From Acidobacteriota bacterium (GTDB lineage Bacteria > Acidobacteriota > Polarisedimenticolia > JAPUKU01): 39,545 bases of DNA. The stretch covers positions 1 to 39,545 of the forward strand of contig JAPUKU010000254.1 of NCBI GenBank assembly GCA_027295505.1, read 5' to 3'. Both the position numbers and the translations under genes were made by a program. Shown piece after piece: positions 38,501 to 39,545 of the stretch (the stretch's first letter is position 1; every line of letters begins with the position of its first letter). The notes beneath the pieces are model-generated. The model was not told where the DNA came from. It made no database searches and was given only the letters and a program-made list of their open reading frames with translations.

Positions 38501-39098
38501 TCCGGGTGGCGTGGATCAGGTCGGGATGGAGATCGCGCTGCGTAACGGTCTGCAGCTCATCGTTGAGTGACTCGATCTCCTGATCGAGAGCACCAAGGCG
38601 CCGTGAGATTTCGTTCCGGTTATTCGCGCGCTCGCCGGCCAGCCGTTCCATATCCCCCAGAACGGCACGATTCGCCCCCAGACGGGAGCGCGCCCGCGCC
38701 AGAGCATCCTCAGCCTGCTCCGCCGTTGCATTTTCCGGGAGACGAACTTGAGGCTCCGGCTGGGACCTGTCGAGCTCCGTCCGCAGCGTCTCCGCGATGC
38801 GGCTCACGCCCGACCGCTCTCGGTCGAAGCGAGCCGCCTGAGCCAGATCGCTCTTTGCGGTCCCAAGTGCGCCTATCGTTTCGTCGTACAACTTCAGGAT
38901 GCGGACCTGAAGCTCTTCGTCCAGCGCTGTGTTCTTCTCGATCTGCTGCCGCAGCGTACGAACTTCTCTCAAATCCAGCCGTCTCTCGGGAGCCTCTTCA
39001 GTCTGTGCAATTGCGCCAAGAGGCACCAGCGCGGCCAGAACGCAGATCATCAGGTAGCGTGCTCTTCGGACCACCTGCACCCATCCCTGCCAGCTCAT
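35565..39098 (-). CDS. Large MscK/MscS-type mechanosensitive channel
   Basis: Signal peptide, ~450 aa coiled-coil periplasmic region, multiple TMs, C-terminal MscS domain (FGLAFGLQEIVANFVSGLILLTERPVRVGDAVTIGNLMGQVTRIQIRATTV). Confidence 0.93.
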   Translation of the reverse strand: MSWQGWVQVVRRARYLMICVLAALVPLGAIAQTEEAPERRLDLREVRTLRQQIEKNTALDEELQVRILKLYDETIGALGTAKSDLAQAARFDRERSGVSRIAETLRTELDRSQPEPQVRLPENATAEQAEDALARARSRLGANRAVLGDMERLAGERANNRNEISRRLGALDQEIESLNDELQTVTQRDLHPDLIHATRINLLAGRGSALAKIEKLRAQLELLDVRGILIPGQTDQAQRRVSYSARLVGMLEKTSRNLQRREAAARLLRVRERCRQASERSEDLTDIAAETEEYAVMLWGPEGVVVESEKTTDALAATRKYLSDLDRISQLTRRKFEAFGYRGSITRWWPDIPANFPKPGDVAGTIRSLEQRIPEVQHQLIRFEQERAKSRELADRVLKDLMEKHGEEGRGELLISARKLFDTRRDLLDELIQFYGRFSNQLVEHDTVSTFFLHEREALQSFLYERALWVRSVPRPIIPRPGDTAFAFLWLWSPSNVGEAFKAVFESTLEIPARSLTFLALLGALLGFRRRLRERLGKLAQAIERPGSNTYWATAEALVHTILLAAPLPLALGMLSRILLHANASLYVFEAARALYYLALIAGLLEVSRQLFVPKGLAESHFGWSGHVTRTIYQGLLLPEIAFLPLIYVALHFGMSGFRLSSPPDLQLYNNSLGRIAFVIAMLVLGISLVHLFRPGKKGGTVGAGRRSVGSQRLYMYVYPIITLATFVPAVLAALGFYLTAYLLTYQMLQTLWVAVGLLFFGGLLFRWHTVSRAAALRLAGDGEQAGATGQDLPEMEIQVRHLFRFVVILVGAIGFYTVWAGALPTVQIIKRVQLWPQIALLESTKEGSPSSAMASGKAGEQATSKGATGGEGGAETMLPGIPVPSAGASTGGAGVQPGSSSLTLWELLKSLLSIVITWVLVKNIPGLLELSLQRRTRLDSGARIAFSTLVRYMILILGVSIAFSLLGISWSKIQWLVAALTFGLAFGLQEIVANFVSGLILLTERPVRVGDAVTIGNLMGQVTRIQIRATTVMLWDRSEMVVPNKEFITSKLINWTLSDSKRRIDIPLRVAYGADLEKVKKTLLKVARQHPDVMEDPPPQALLLEFGDDAIKFELRIFVDFGIGLKTKDDLHMGIDRAFRDQGIEFALPRLNIELPSGSGGRGEVPPVPPATKSSD

Positions 39099-39229
39099 GA
39101 GGCCTTCCTCCCGAGTCTCTGTCCCCGGTAGAAGAGTTGATCGTCCATGCATCCCATAGTCCTAATTCTAATTCAAACCCAGCAGACAGTCATTGGTCGC
39201 ACCGCCTGGTTCGAAGGAACTCGGCGTGG

Positions 39230-39304
39230 CTAGAGCGTATTCTTGTAGATCACGCCGTCCTTCATGATCAGCTTCAAATTGTTGTCACCGCCGATGATCT
39301 TGGC
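39230..39304 (-). pseudogene. C-terminal remnant of an amidohydrolase-family protein
   Basis: Minus translation AKIIGGDNNLKLIMKDGVIYKNTL*, with an in-frame TGA immediately upstream; resembles the usual C-terminus of imidazolonepropionase-like amidohydrolases. Confidence 0.5.
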
Positions 39305-39420
39305 TCAAAGTCATATCGAAGGTTACCGGCCCGGTAGTGTAAGATTAGCCTCTCTAGGAAAAGCCTGTGTACGGATGAAGAAGATCCATGTGCGAATTTC
39401 TGAGTAGAAGAGAGAGGTGG

Positions 39421-39545
39421 ATGATGCGTTTGATGAGGCTCCTGGGAGTGTTTGTAACCTTGGCTGTGGCCCTTACAGGCGCCATGGGCGCAGATGACCA
39501 CCGGCTTGTGAGCAACTGGGAGGACCCCGGGTTCATGCCGCGGGG
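39421..39545 (+). CDS. N-terminus of an exported protein, truncated by window end
   Basis: MMRLMRLLGVFVTLAVALTGAMGADDHRLVSNWEDPGFMPRG; signal peptide; preceded by purine-rich AGAGAGGTGG. Absent from the supplied ORF track. Confidence 0.65.
   Translation, partial: MMRLMRLLGVFVTLAVALTGAMGADDHRLVSNWEDPGFMPR

Overview
Mostly chromosomal, high-GC bacterial housekeeping DNA. The lineage is probably a Gram-negative-type bacterium such as Acidobacteriota, but this is a weak inference. A mobile-element scar sits at the left edge: a 5'-truncated tyrosine recombinase next to a decayed TPR-type C-terminus. Recognisable content includes an SDR, APC transporter, FHA-GAF-SpoIIE/PP2C phosphatase, prolyl oligopeptidase, RND pump plus adaptor, tRNA-Ser(TGA), CstA, SerS, GalU, FmdB-type zinc ribbon, MurA, HIT protein, agmatinase family enzyme, thiolase, 3-hydroxyacyl-CoA dehydrogenase, YkgJ-type Cys-cluster protein, beta-barrel protein, AtoE-type transporter, an active/inactive M16 peptidase pair, YjbQ, homocysteine S-methyltransferase, DUF1028 protein and an MscK/MscS-type channel. 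No CRISPR array, phage structural module or biosynthetic cluster was seen. The most interesting locus is 22800-25913. It encodes one polypeptide joining a YprA/MrfA-like DEAD/DUF1998 helicase to a DEDDy, YprB/MrfB-like exonuclease. The Gly/Ser-rich linker contains an in-frame SD+ATG, a TATAAT and a QGDLF beta-clamp-like peptide. Other items worth checking are candidate leaderless promoters (serS, ykgJ-like), interleaved divergent promoters, two poly-G tracts in coding sequence and gene remnants at both edges.
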